Below, piece by piece: positions 47,312-58,798 of a stretch of DNA of 64,000 bases. The translations under genes were made by a program, and so were the position numbers. Under the pieces are notes generated by a model, which saw only the letters and a program-made list of their open reading frames with translations, did not search any database and was not told where the DNA came from. The DNA is from Phymatolithon calcareum. Its lineage: Eukaryota > Rhodophyta > Florideophyceae > Hapalidiales. Position 1 is the first letter of the stretch. Each line of letters begins with the position of its first letter. Location of the stretch: contig OZ345357.1 in assembly GCA_977006965.1 (NCBI GenBank), positions 1,054,001 to 1,118,000 of the forward strand. Direction: 5' to 3'.

Positions 47312-48160
47312 GGCGAGGCGCGTTCCGGGATCCGGCGTCGAGATGCGAGCGCGATGAGTGACGCGACGGAGACGATGATGCGTTTGGAATTCGACGAGAG
47401 TTGTGGGGATGCGCGCGCGAGGGAACAAAGGCCGCTGCGTGAATGTACGAAGGTAAGTGTTGACGGGGGGTACCAAAGCGGAGACCAAGGCGGTGCGAGG
47501 GACTGTACTTGAGTGTGGCGAGATGCCTGCAGCGCCACTCAACACGGGACAAGTGGCGAGGATTTGAAATTTCAAAATGCATTTCCAACGGCACAAAGCT
47601 CAGACGCAAGAGCCTCAATCCCGAGTCGTTTTCGCGCATAAGGCCTTGTCGCATCTATCCGGATCGCACATGCACGGCAATGACGTATTTTTGTACTTCT
47701 AGTATGATTCCTACGATCCCTTTTTCTTACCGTTGATTGATCCGTTCAAATTACTTTTTTGAATCTCCGCCAATTGGAACCATTTCGCCCGGATCGGCAT
47801 ACCTGGACACACCGCTGGCATCAGGAGAAAAAAAGGAATTCAATTTCAAAAATTTATTGCCAGGTGCGCACTCGAACGGATCCATCCCACGCAACTGACT
47901 AGACCCATTGGCCTCTCCAAGCACAACACACGCCCACGTCCCGATTTTATCTCCTCACACACTGATCCTCACAGCTCTCTCATCGTAACTGTCCGCAGTT
48001 CTCCATCCGTTTGAGCCCGCCATTTTCCCGTCCATCCAAAAACGGGACCCATTTCTCATCCATCGACTATCTCATCACTTACCAACCTTCTATCTCTTCC
48101 TGCCTACTTCCCGACACTAACCCCAAAAACCCGCGCACCCTTCTCTCCTCCGCTATCACC
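47312..48160. promoter_or_regulatory. Divergent intergenic region of the Rho and RhoGAP-like genes
   Basis: It holds the start regions of both genes. A GCCAATTGGA word near 47770 is a palindromic CCAAT, readable from both sides, about mid-way. No TATA box could be assigned. The RhoGAP-like start has a favourable context (CACCATGG). Confidence 0.45.
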
Positions 48161-49093
48161 ATGGCGGCGGCAACACGCTCCACTGCGCCGGACATTCTGC
48201 ACGTCGAGGACATGCACAATCCTGAAACCTCTCTCATCGCCCGCGCCGAGGCACTCAACGCCTTCACGGCCATGCAAACGGCTGCAAATAGCGCCGCCAA
48301 ACGTGCAGGATCTCCTCCTCCGCGCAGTCAGCGATCTGCCCCTCCCTCTTACAATTCTTCAAAACAGTCGTGCTTCTTCTGCTTCGGTTCCGTCGAAACC
48401 CATGCACCGGGACCTCGTCGCGGCGGCCCCCCATCTACCTCCGCCCCGCGTCCCAAGCGCGAATACTACCCAGACAATCTCTCCGTGCAGCCGCAGCGAC
48501 ATCCGTGGACGAAGCGCATGGAGTGGTTAATTCTCGCCTGTATTGACTTTCTCGAAGAGCACGGTTTGGACGAACGCAATCTTTTCGCCGTCTCTGCCGT
48601 GGAAGATCTTGTCCGTAACCTCGATGTACCCGTCGCAGCCCCTCTGCCGCGCTCCACTGATCCGCATGTCGCTTCCGGTGCCATTAAGATGCAGATCAGA
48701 CATGCGAATGAACCTCTCGTGCCGAAGGAATGTCTTAAGAAGTATATCGAGGCACAGGGTGCCGGTCCTGTGGACGGATTGCCGTATGCGGATACACAAC
48801 TCGCGAAGACTATTGCGCTTATTCAGACGACTGTGAGTCCGCGTCGTGCGTTTATTTTCGCAAGGTTCATGCGACTACTTGGAAGAGTTAGTGCGAACGT
48901 GGAAAATTCAGGCATGAATGCACATTGTCTTGCTAAATGCGTTGCTCCTAGTATGTTGCATTGGGATCCTAATTCCGGATTTGCGCTTTTGATGCTTGGG
49001 AAGATTACCGGGTATGTTATGGGTATGATTGAGGACGCTCGTCGATTCGATGAGATTCTGTGTCAGAGCATTGGGTCTCTTGGACGGAGCTAA
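48161..49093 (+). CDS. RhoGAP-domain-like protein lacking the arginine finger
   Basis: From the ATG at 48161 (CACCATGG) the protein has 310 residues; the frame upstream to 48011 starts at TTG and is rejected. Residues about 120-300 follow the RhoGAP fold: ILACIDFLEEHGLDERNLFA, VSAVEDLVRNL, DPHVASGAIKMQIR (conserved Lys166), NEPLVP, FARFMRLLGRVSANVENSGM and NAHCLAKCVAPSML. In active GAPs the first loop reads G-x-F-R-x-S-G; here it is NLFAVSA, so the catalytic Arg is Ala143. The helper Asn before L-A is Cys236. The N-terminal 115 residues are Ser/Pro/Ala-rich with a CFFCF patch. It probably binds Rho without speeding GTP hydrolysis. The domain call rests on motif order and could be questioned. 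Confidence 0.78.
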   Translation: MAAATRSTAPDILHVEDMHNPETSLIARAEALNAFTAMQTAANSAAKRAGSPPPRSQRSAPPSYNSSKQSCFFCFGSVETHAPGPRRGGPPSTSAPRPKREYYPDNLSVQPQRHPWTKRMEWLILACIDFLEEHGLDERNLFAVSAVEDLVRNLDVPVAAPLPRSTDPHVASGAIKMQIRHANEPLVPKECLKKYIEAQGAGPVDGLPYADTQLAKTIALIQTTVSPRRAFIFARFMRLLGRVSANVENSGMNAHCLAKCVAPSMLHWDPNSGFALLMLGKITGYVMGMIEDARRFDEILCQSIGSLGRS

Positions 49094-52000
49094 GGTTATG
49101 AATGGTGTTACTTTTGGGGTTGTGGATTCTGTACTTGAATTCTTTACATGCTTATGTCAGTACTATTTCTAGCAGACATAAAAACCGCGATCGCTCTTAT
49201 ACGTCGAGCGGCGAGGAAAGTCACATCTCATCGGCAAATTTTTCCGGTGTCTTGAGGAACGCTTCTCCCGAGGGAAATGTCGAAGGAAATCCAGCACGAA
49301 ATCTGGATTATGTAAAAGTAAAACACTTTTCTTTGGCCAACAGATGCAATTACCCAAATCTCCGTAAAAGTGGTTAGAACTGAACTGATAGATTCAGTGA
49401 CAATATGGTAACCGTAAAGTTGATGGCTGTGATTCACAAGCTCATGATGTGGATTCGAGCCCCGACGGGCCCTAATTTCTCAGCCCACTGTAGCGCAAAG
49501 GTTAGGTAAGATTGACGAGCACTCCACGGCCCGTTCCATATGGCTTTTAATATTGACATCAGCGATTGGCAGCGGCTGTTCGTCACACGGATTCAGTCGC
49601 TTCAAACGTAATATAGGCGCCTTCGGAAGTGGACTGAAGCCGTATTGTTCACTAGTGATCGAGCGATATGGTCGTGGGGACGACAGTTCGTCATATGCTA
49701 AAGAACCTTCAGATTGTCATGATAGGCCGGTGCAATCACTTCAGCAGATAACGGTGTCGTCGAAGAGCTACAGAGCGGTCACCACCGTCACCACATCAGC
49801 AGCCGTTGTATGGAGTGAGTGGCGTCAAGTGTATTTAACGTAAAAAGTATAAGAGAGACATGTGGCTTGAGCTGAAAGCAATGATATTTCTTATCCAATC
49901 TGAGGCGCAATACTCTTCATCAACCTCCAAATACTTCGTCACCCCTGGAAGTATGCGCACAGATTATCGGTAGGTGCAAGAAGTGCTGCTGTGTCGCTCG
50001 AGAAATGATTGTTGGGGTTCATTTGTTGTTTTTCTGGAATGTTAGACACCAGAGGGAGCAGACGACGCAAGGTAATTTACAGGGTTTGGCTTCGGGGAAA
50101 CGTTCTTCCACTCTAGTGGTTGGAAACTGTCCAAGCTGTAGACCCGCCCCACAACGCAGCGTGACATATCGTGGCCTTGAATTTCAATATTTGCGGACAG
50201 ACTACCCTTCTTGTCCGTCCGAACCCCGAACGCGCACTGGCTGCCCGCTCTCCAACTTGAAATCGTTGACATACACAGCACGTTGAAGGAATATGCCCAT
50301 GCGACAGAAATATGAAAGTACAAAGACTTCAGTTTCCACTGGGCGCAGCTGCCGTCGCCATGCTAGCGCGGTAGTCATGATAGGCAATATTTACAGGAAA
50401 TTATTTGTTCAAAAAAATCACATTTCAACGATTTCTATGTACATCCGATATCATGTTCCAACAGCATTATTGCCTCGTCAGCACATTTCGACGAGGAATA
50501 CTCAGGGGTAAGCCCAACGTTGCCTCTGAACATGCCCCTTAATTCGACATAATTCAAACTTGTGTATTTGAGTTGCCAGTGGAAACAGCGGTCTTACTCA
50601 GAACGTATAGGTCTGCATTGGGATATACACTGTAGCACTGACATCTTGCAATTACATCTACGAGACTTGAGAGAGACTACTGTACTGATGCTTGATTCAG
50701 TTGCTTCCCCTGTGTTGCACACGAGGTGAACTGCAAGAGCAAACTGCGGACAAGGCAAAGAAGATTTTGCCTTCCTTTAAATAGGTCGTTGACGGCTCTG
50801 AGAGAATGTCTACTACTCTGGAGCCAACGAGAGGTATGCAAACGTCATTGGCCAAAACAAGATTACAGGAAGATGCTCAAAACATTGGCGATGATTTAAA
50901 CACAATTTGTCCCACCTCAGATTTAGATCATATGCAGTCGCGTCTCTCCTTCCACTACAAGAGTCCCTGGATGAGACCAGAAGAATTCCTGAGCGGAGTT
51001 GCCCTGACTCTAGGCATTTTCCTGGTCTGAACATGCCTGTTGAACGTTCCATACCTAATTTTTCACCCTCGTGCTTCTGTTGGCCGAGAGCTCAACTGCT
51101 TAGACAGGGTTGTCGTGTAACTCTATTACGCGTACTGTATATTTTCTTAAATATTTCGGAATGCAGGTAACGGAAAAAGTGTCACTCAGCAACCACTTCA
51201 GGCATCAATCTTTATTACTTCACGTCTATTGTATCGACAAGGGGGGTATGCCCTGGAGCGACCAAGTCAAAGCTCCCCATGTATATATCAGCCTGAAGAA
51301 GATTGGCACACCATAGAAAAGGCACTTAATTGACTGAGTATACCCTCATCTCCTCAATCGTATTCTTGGATGATCTGTTAGATGTAGACACTTTCACACT
51401 AGATCGTGAAGTTTCCAGAGTGCCTGCCTGTAGAGGTGTCACAACAGACGTGAATCTCAATATACGAAGTATTTTTCCAAACGGTGCTGTCAGCCGTAGT
51501 GTCGAGAAAACTAAAAGCAAGAATTGCCCATGGTCCTGCGTCATCAGGAGAATCCAGCAACCTCTAGTGTCAAACCGGGGAGGAAGATTTTAATCATGAG
51601 CCTTCATTGTTTCGTACAACTACATATACTTCAAGAATTGTGGATTGGCAAACATGGCCATATGCGGTTCACAACGGCACAAGTACCTCGATCGAGAGAA
51701 GTGGGAGGCGTCAAAGTCCGTAGGAAAACACCAACATTCCTTAAGGAACACACGAGTGTAAAGGGAATTCCGTAAAACATGCGTACCGTGCAATTGTTCG
51801 CACTTAATCAATAAAATCTCATTCGAGGCCTTGCCGCCCCCGTATTCCGGTCATGTTTCGGACTAATACTTCTGCTGCTTATCCAGGAGAAAAAGCACTT
51901 TGCCAAAGAGCGCTGGCCCCGCAAAACAAGTCTAGGAAGCTCTTCGATTTACCCTACATGCATACCTACGCCACCATGCACTCAGCGAGAAAGACATTTA

Positions 52001-52458
52001 TTTTATAGAACTTCGAGAAATCCAAAGTAAACCCACAGTGCCTGGCGTCCTATTGTTAGCGCCTGAGTGTTGCAGAAAAAGTCATTAAACGCCTCATCTA
52101 AACTCCATTGTATACTAATCCATTGTATACTGTGGACTTGTGCTAGAAATCGGCAAGAGAGAAATAGATAACACACAGAGTGCGTGAACATTCTAACTTC
52201 TTGTACAGTATGCATTCCTTTTAAGAAAATCAACTTATTTTAAGCATGCTGTGCTCTGTTGTGGGAGTGGACTGAAAGTTTCAGAATTTTAGAGCTACAT
52301 CCATCTCTACCCGTGGACTGCATAGGCAACATGTTGAAATTAGCTAAATTGCTAACTTCTCGACTTCCCAGCACTATCTTCCCCTGACTAACCGCGAACA
52401 GACTCACATCCATGCGGACGACACAGCAGAGTGCTTTGCATCTCTAAGAGACTCTGAG
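49094..52458. other. Intergenic stretch, no gene recognised
   Basis: Small frames only. Two overlapping antisense frames at 51326-51593 look somewhat protein-like but have no motif. A near-duplicate of the word CCATTGTATACT occurs at 52107 and 52121. Confidence 0.5.
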
Positions 52459-53784
52459 ATGACCGGCAGCATCATCGTCATCCCTGACGACTGCGAAAAA
52501 AATATCTCCGCTACACCCATGTTGTTCCATGTCGAAGGTGAGATGGCACTTGCCTCAGCCTTCCCAACCTTCGGAGACGCTCCCGCTCGACACCAACATG
52601 ACGTCCGCGACTTACCGTTCTATCTTTCGGGCAGTAACGATGGACTTGAGGCTCTCTCTGAATTTCTCACCACCATCCCGGACGTCCCGGTTCACAGCGT
52701 CCCGGAGTATGCTACAGCTCGACTCGATGACAAACAGCCCCCTGACACCCATTCTTCTGTGGCCGGCGGCGAATACTCCGCCTTAACCACTCGTCCACCG
52801 AACTCAAATCTTCCCGACGCCAATATGAAGACATCCTACGAACATTTGCGCTTTCTCAAACCTGTATCCATGATTCGGAAACCTGCACACCACCGCTCAT
52901 TCATGGGCTCTCCGGTGACGCAACTCAAGCGTAATGTATCCAGCCTGAACTCCCACATTTCTAATGACACAGCGCCCGTGCTTTCGCCCATCCCACAAGC
53001 TGAGCCGCGACGGGGCGTGCGACCAACGCCTGACGCGGAGGCAAGGCGACTGCAACATAACCTGATGATGCGTGCGAATCGGGAGCGTGTCAACAATAAG
53101 TTTCAGGACTTGGAAAAATTGCTGGTCGCACTCGAATCTCCAGACCTTCCTACAAAGCCCATGCGCAACAAAATTCAAACACTTGATCGCGTCATGTTGC
53201 AATACCCCGCCATGCAGGCACGCAAGGCCTCGCTTCGCGCCCAGTTAGTGCTGGAAAAGTGTTCTGATGGCCTTAATGGACCGAGTCTCGCCGACGCGTT
53301 CAGCAGCGCGCTCGGGCCCGCATGTGGAACAGTGGCTCGAATAGCGTTCGGGAAGCAGCAGTGGAAGTACGTTGAGGTGCACATCAAGTCCAAACACTGC
53401 TATAAGCTTTCGGCGGCACTGGTATCACCGGGAAATATGGCGCGCACTCAGGGGAATCTACATGCGTTCTCTAGACGTCCCTCCTCTTCCGTCACCACAA
53501 GGTTCGTTCGCGCCGCTGCAAAGCTCGGTGAGAGCGTGTGGATACCTGATGTGCGGAGGAGAGAAAATGACGGTAGCGCTGCGAGGGGCGGTGTGTCCAG
53601 CGCACTGTTTGTACCCGTGGTGGTGAGTCAGGGGCGAATGGCAGACGCAGTGATCGCACTGTACCATGGCGATGACGAGGTTATGACTTTCCCTGGTGGA
53701 GTAAGACCGTATAGTGCGGAGGATGTGGCGCATGTGCATGAACTCGTAGTTGCTATTCGGGATAACCCGAATATGGTGTTGTGA
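52459..53784 (+). CDS. bHLH-like and GAF-like domain protein, paralogue B
   Basis: The 441-residue protein is paralogous over its whole length to the product of 39531-40868. Residues 196-260 hold the bHLH-like region (ARRLQHNLMMRANRERVNNK, then MRNKIQTLDRVMLQYPAMQA); the usual Glu of the basic region is Met, as in paralogue A. Residues about 285-405 are the GAF-like part (QWKYVEVHIK, LGESVWIPDVRRRE, VSSALFVPVV, ADAVIALYHGDDE). The linear stretch RFLKPVSMIRKP..HRS..GSPVT is shared; the acidic N-terminus has diverged most. Both end IRDNP.MV(M/L). The paralogues face opposite directions 11.6 kb apart with unrelated DNA between. A redox, ligand or dimerisation role of the GAF-like part is inference. 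Confidence 0.85.
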   Translation: MTGSIIVIPDDCEKNISATPMLFHVEGEMALASAFPTFGDAPARHQHDVRDLPFYLSGSNDGLEALSEFLTTIPDVPVHSVPEYATARLDDKQPPDTHSSVAGGEYSALTTRPPNSNLPDANMKTSYEHLRFLKPVSMIRKPAHHRSFMGSPVTQLKRNVSSLNSHISNDTAPVLSPIPQAEPRRGVRPTPDAEARRLQHNLMMRANRERVNNKFQDLEKLLVALESPDLPTKPMRNKIQTLDRVMLQYPAMQARKASLRAQLVLEKCSDGLNGPSLADAFSSALGPACGTVARIAFGKQQWKYVEVHIKSKHCYKLSAALVSPGNMARTQGNLHAFSRRPSSSVTTRFVRAAAKLGESVWIPDVRRRENDGSAARGGVSSALFVPVVVSQGRMADAVIALYHGDDEVMTFPGGVRPYSAEDVAHVHELVVAIRDNPNMVL

Positions 53785-54962
53785 TGATGACTGAGTAGTC
53801 GATTGATGATGATGGACTCATTATTTTGTTCATATGTACTGTAGTGTTGCGTTTATTGACTTGTCCGACCTAACTACAAATAGCAGCACTCATCCGTGAC
53901 CGTCGTGTTCGCCCAAGAAGCTGCTTCTTCTCTGCCCTGTGTGGTTAACCACGTTAGTAATTTTTCTGCATCACCTTACTACAACAATGGTCGTCTGATG
54001 TTAAGATGCACGTATCGTTACTCTTCCCGTCAACTTTTCACGGGCATGTTTGCACGAAGGATAACAGAGAGTGAACGCGAATGAAAAACTTACTGGTTGA
54101 AATATTCCATGATTTTCTAATTTCTTTTTTATGTATATTTTGAAAGCCTACTGTGAATTGAGAGACTAACCCTTGGCGTATTCTGCGGGTGCAACTACAA
54201 TTTCTGCTCTACTGTGCCACAGCAGAATGGCATATGCGTGGTGGTGGCGGAGATAGTGGCAGATTAATCTGCTTCCGAAGATCTACATCGCGAAAAGTGC
54301 ACTAGCATACTTCAAATCGTATTTGAGGTTCTGACCCGTTCCATCATGGTCGGGAAAGCCACTTCTACCGGAAAAGCACATATGAAGCAGATGTGAGCAT
54401 AATCATTGTGGGCGCTCGTATGAACACATGATGGCAGTGTGGTCCGCACATATGAAATCAGATAGCTGGCTGGTGTGGGGAGATTGACGGTGGATGTGCT
54501 GGATGAATACTGCACACATACAGTACATGCACGAATGCGTAAGGAAGGTCGAATAGCCCTATTTGACCTCCCTCCTAACCAAACTGCCGCGCCTTCGGCG
54601 AATTCAACCACAAGTGGTCAGAACAAAACTGAAATGGCACGCAATCAATCTCCAGTCCGCGACGTCTGGATAGCCACGGGGCAGACAGCAGTTATGGGAT
54701 GGGAGCAAAGTTTGGTTGCGTGTTGTGCCACGCGCAGCTAGACCCTTCCTATGATACGAGTAGCAACAAGGTACAGTGCCCGCAAATGTCATACCGCCCT
54801 CAACGTTTTCATGCCGCTGCCTGAGTCCCGAGAGCGCGGTTCGACTCAAGTTCGGTAAAGAGTGCACCGTGGTTCTCGAGCTGCCAGCGGTGCAATACGC
54901 AGCGAATTGAGAAGGTGAAAAGTGACAGTAATTTACGTACGATACGATATGATAGAGATTTG

Positions 54963-54984
54963 GGGTTCTCAACGTTGAGAACCC
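54963..54984. repeat. Perfect 22-bp palindrome
   Basis: GGGTTCTCAAC is followed directly by its exact reverse complement. Confidence 0.95.
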
Positions 54985-56566
54985 GTACGGACTTGGGGAC
55001 GTGCAGCACTGTACTGAACGAGATCGGATCACCTCTAGTCTGGCATGACCCGCCGATTACAGTTGGTAAGCTGTATCGGGGGCCTGCGAGAAATCAGAAC
55101 CGAGCTTACGAACAGTGGCAATGATCCTTACTTGGAGGAAGCCGCTGACAGGACGAGAATTAAGAGAGTAGATATGGTCAGTGTAGTAATTTTGGTGATG
55201 ACGCCGATCTCCCTCTACCGGTGCAGTACTGGTCGTGGACGCTTTGGTGCCGCGATCTGGACGCATAGGAAATTAAGCGTCATTTCAATATGTGGTACCG
55301 ACAAGAGCCATTGCGAACGGTAGTTGGTAACGGTAGCCTGACAACAGTTATCTTACGGCTATGTGATACAAACAGATATATGCGGAGAATGACACACCGA
55401 TCAATATGATACGCCGCTTGCAGGTGTGCGTGTGGTCATTTCTGTTTGACGTCACAGTGCCTCGAGTTTCTAATATCATAGATATGTAGGGATAGAGATA
55501 TGAGCCGCTGTAGCGTCAAACAGTATCTGTTGCGAAATCAACAACAGTACGGCTTACTGATGACGCTTGTATGAGGGACGATTGGCGCTTTTAGCCTTTA
55601 GCTTGATCGGGCTTTTGCGAACTGTTCTTGCTTTCTTCGCCTAAACTAAAGTTTCTTGATAAGGTGATGCCTGGTGTCACACACGGGCGAAACATCGAAC
55701 GTCGTACAAAAACCCGCGCGAGGCTTGAGAATATTTCAAAATCTTTGCTTCCTCGATGTATATTTGCACACAACCGCCATGAATCTGAGTGAACACAGAT
55801 CTAGTCAGGTCCACAACTACAGGACCTTGCGGACTCTGTGGGTTGGAAATAGCAGGGTAAGACGACAGAAGTCACCTATGGCAGATATGTCTTCTGTATG
55901 GGCCCGATCTCCACCTTTCAAGTTAACAAGTGTTCGTGAAAAAAGACTTGCAAGTGCCTTATGTCAATTGGAATAGCGATAATAATACAGATGGAAACTT
56001 TACTGACAAACAGGATAATAATCATTTCTATATCGCTCTTTCGTTGGGGCTTACAAAACAGTGCTTCACTCAACATGGTAGCAATGGTAACGATAATGCC
56101 CTTCAATTGATAACATGTACTGAGCGCACTCAGTACAGACTATCTATGTACGGGCATTTTCGTTACCAAGTAAAACGATTTCGTTGATTTAATGGACAAA
56201 TTTGATGATATTCTTTTCCTCTACATTTGCTCAAACCGTGGGGCGGGCTGAGGAATGCTGCAGTCCGCGATGCACGCATATATTTATATATGTTTGACTA
56301 TATCTATCGCCATACAATTAATTCGATTTCTCTATCACTCGAACAGGTCCTGTTTGACCGAACAAAGCGCCAAAATAACATGATTCGGACATATCTATGC
56401 TCACATACTGCTTTCTCGTCATGTGTATCATTGGGGAGTCCAGACACGAAAGAGAACGGTGTTCAAGCCTTCATCTCATTTTTGCAACGAAGAACGTTGA
56501 TGTATCTGCTTCTTCTTAATGTACTTCCTTAAAAAAGGAGTTTTTTTGGTAAAGTGTATCAATCGC

Positions 56567-56602
56567 AAGACTGTGAGGCTTTCAAAAAAGCCTCGCAGTC
56601 TT
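56567..56602. repeat. Hairpin, 16-bp arms (module B)
   Basis: AAGACTGTGAGGCTT pairs with AAGCCTCGCAGTCTT with one mismatch. A smaller hairpin (ACTTCCTT ... AAAGGAGT) lies just upstream at about 56523-56541. Confidence 0.9.
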
Positions 56603-56645
56603 ACGAATATAAGGGCAAGGCATCCTCAGTTGCTGCTTACCTTTG
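56584..56645 (+). repeat. Conserved tail of hairpin module B
   Basis: The right arm of the hairpin and the following 40 bases align with 15961-16010 (AAAAGCCTCGCAGTCTT, CGAA, ATA, GGGCAAGG, CCTC, TGCTGCT, TACCTTT). Confidence 0.65.
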
Positions 56646-57589
56646 GACATCTCTCATAGATTTCGCACCAAATTGCTAGCTTGCACGGGATTGTGGAGAC
56701 TTGAACTCAGTTGTTCGTACCTGGCAGAGGTCGTCCCAATTCAATTGTTCACTATTGCTTCTAGTGGAGCAATGAGGCAATCAATAGCAATAGGATTTCT
56801 CGCAAGCAATAGAAATTGCAATTAAGGTACTTCTGGCAATACCAATTGCAATTAGGATTCTGCGAGCTGTATTAGGCGCAAAACAGTTTACCACTATAAT
56901 CTAAAGCTCACTGCCAGCTAAAAGCAAACGGCGCAGCTCAACTTGCATTTCAATTTGGAACTATACTCCAATTAGCATTGCAATAGAACCTCCGTGCAAT
57001 AAATAGAAAATTGCAAGAAAATTTAATTGGGACGATCCGTAGTACCTGGGCTTCAGTACAGGCCTTCTTCCTTGTCCATGAACTCCTTGAGGGCCGAGCT
57101 GAATAGCAAAAGCTAATCCAGAGCTTTTTCTTCTTCAAACCCGCATCCTGAGAGTGAGCCTTCCAGAGTCGCCATATGCTGTCGAGCTTTGTTGCCGAAT
57201 TTTTCTGCCCTGCCTGTTGTGAATACCTATGAAAATATACCACAGATGTACTGAGCGAGTTAAGGAGAATTTCTATTCTCAATTTAACTCATTAGCTCTT
57301 TGTCATTCCATAAGCATGATATGACGAATGGACGTGAAAAATCAGCTCAGATATTGAGAGAAGAAAAAGAAGCGTTTCTATGTGAAAGCCACCAACGCAT
57401 CCGTAGAACCTTGGGGAATCTTTGACAAGGCCATAGAGCCTTGGGCAGGGTTTTTCTTGGTTGAGCGTATTGAACAATCTCGTTTTTCGGAAACTACATA
57501 GACTTCATGATTTCTTAAGAAACCCAATGCATGCCACCATATAAGGAAAAAAGTGTCCTCTCCTTGAAAGGAGGAATAGGCCGTCTCAA

Positions 57590-57930
57590 ATGAGCCGTGA
57601 AATCATACAGCAGCACCGTCCATTCGCTGCGATTCCCTACATTACGTGCATCGCGCAGCCTGATGAAGTCTTTACGCACCGGTACGGACCCTTGTTCGAA
57701 CTAAGGAGCACGGCGGTCCATCCAGCGGACGTCATTTGTCAACCTAGACGATCAAACTATGAAAGGTGTTCAGTCTGTGTACGATCGAGGCAATCTGGAC
57801 GATGCGTTCGAAAACCGCTGGACCACTGCGTATGGCGGTTTACGAGAAGAAGAGCACATGAGTATTGAGGTAGGTGGAATTTCCCCAGGGGCTACTGTTG
57901 CAGCAATCGCAGTCGCCACTGCTGATGATG
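57590..57930 (+). other. Possible coding relic, unrecognised
   Basis: Two overlapping frames read protein-like one after the other (REIIQQHRPFAAIPYITCIA, then from 57759 VYDRGNLDDAFENRWTTAYG). They would need a frame shift near 57760. No family recognised. Confidence 0.3.
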
Positions 57931-58219
57931 CGACCGCCGCTAGTAAATCTATCGATAGTGGCACCTCTATTGTCGTGAGCATACAGGAGCTGAACTGCGG
58001 GTTTAGGTGCCTAGGTTATGGGCCCAGTCAGTGCCGAAGCGCCATCGGGCTTAATCAGATTCACCATCTCCGGGGCTCCTCCTTCCCCCCATATATATCA
58101 GTCATCATCATCTTGGTCCATCTGCATGAGCATCCTTATCAAAAATCTTCGATTTTTGCAAGTCCCGCTTCAGAGGACCTTCTTCGTCTGGATCCACCTG
58201 CTTGTGTATCCTCGATAAG

Positions 58220-58435
58220 TATCTCTGATTCTTACAGGGCCAACTTCAGGGGATCACAAAGCGTCTTGCAGTGCGCGTTGCCGGCTGCAGGTACAGGGGT
58301 ACCATAACAGCACAAGGGTCTCCCTGTTGTCCTTGTTAAATATCTCTGATTCATACTAGGCCCGCTTCAGGATATCACAAAACGTCTTGCAGTGCGTGTT
58401 ACCGGCTGCAGGTTCAAGTGTACCAAAACGCGAAA
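58220..58435. repeat. Imperfect tandem repeat, period 121 bp
   Basis: Two units begin TATCTCTGATTC at 58220 and 58341 and share GTCTTGCAGTGCG and CCGGCTGCAGGT in the same order. They differ at about one base in seven. Confidence 0.8.
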
Positions 58436-58798
58436 AGAGGTATACGGCTTCGAGCCATTCCCCGATCAAGGTCCTGGTCACTCTGACGGCTAATGCCTGT
58501 TGTCCATACAACTTGCGCGGTCAGAAACTCCGTTGGTCCGGATGCAGTGACTTCTGCAGCACTGGTCCAATGATACAAAATGGAAGCTGTTTATTTCCCC
58601 CTAGAGGCTTCAAAGTTCCTCCCTTTGTAAACAAGAATTAAGAGAAATTCGCAGTCACGCTAGAGGCGCCCGACATACTTATGCATGCTGGTTAATAAAG
58701 AGAAAATATTGGAAAGCTTCTAAGACCTGGTAGAAACGTCGGACAATTTTTTCCAAAAGGCATGTGCACTCCACATGTTTCGATATTTCGCACTGCGT
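58436..58798. other. Intergenic stretch
   Basis: Nothing recognisable. Confidence 0.5.

Larger units (their letters stand above)
53785..57589. other. Intergenic stretch with a palindrome and hairpin module B
   Basis: No gene is recognised. It holds the palindrome at 54963-54984 and hairpin module B at 56521-56645. A patch at 56740-57030 is enriched in TTGCAAT/ATTGCAAT words on both strands, and an imperfect hairpin lies at 57257-57290. Confidence 0.55.

Noticed and set aside
47097-47654. Alternative minus frame of 185 residues overlapping the Rho gene
   Set aside because: Shifted shadow of the GTPase frame; no homology.
49440-49475. Another T-loop-like word (GGATTCGAGCCCC)
   Set aside because: No five-base T stem and no cloverleaf around it.
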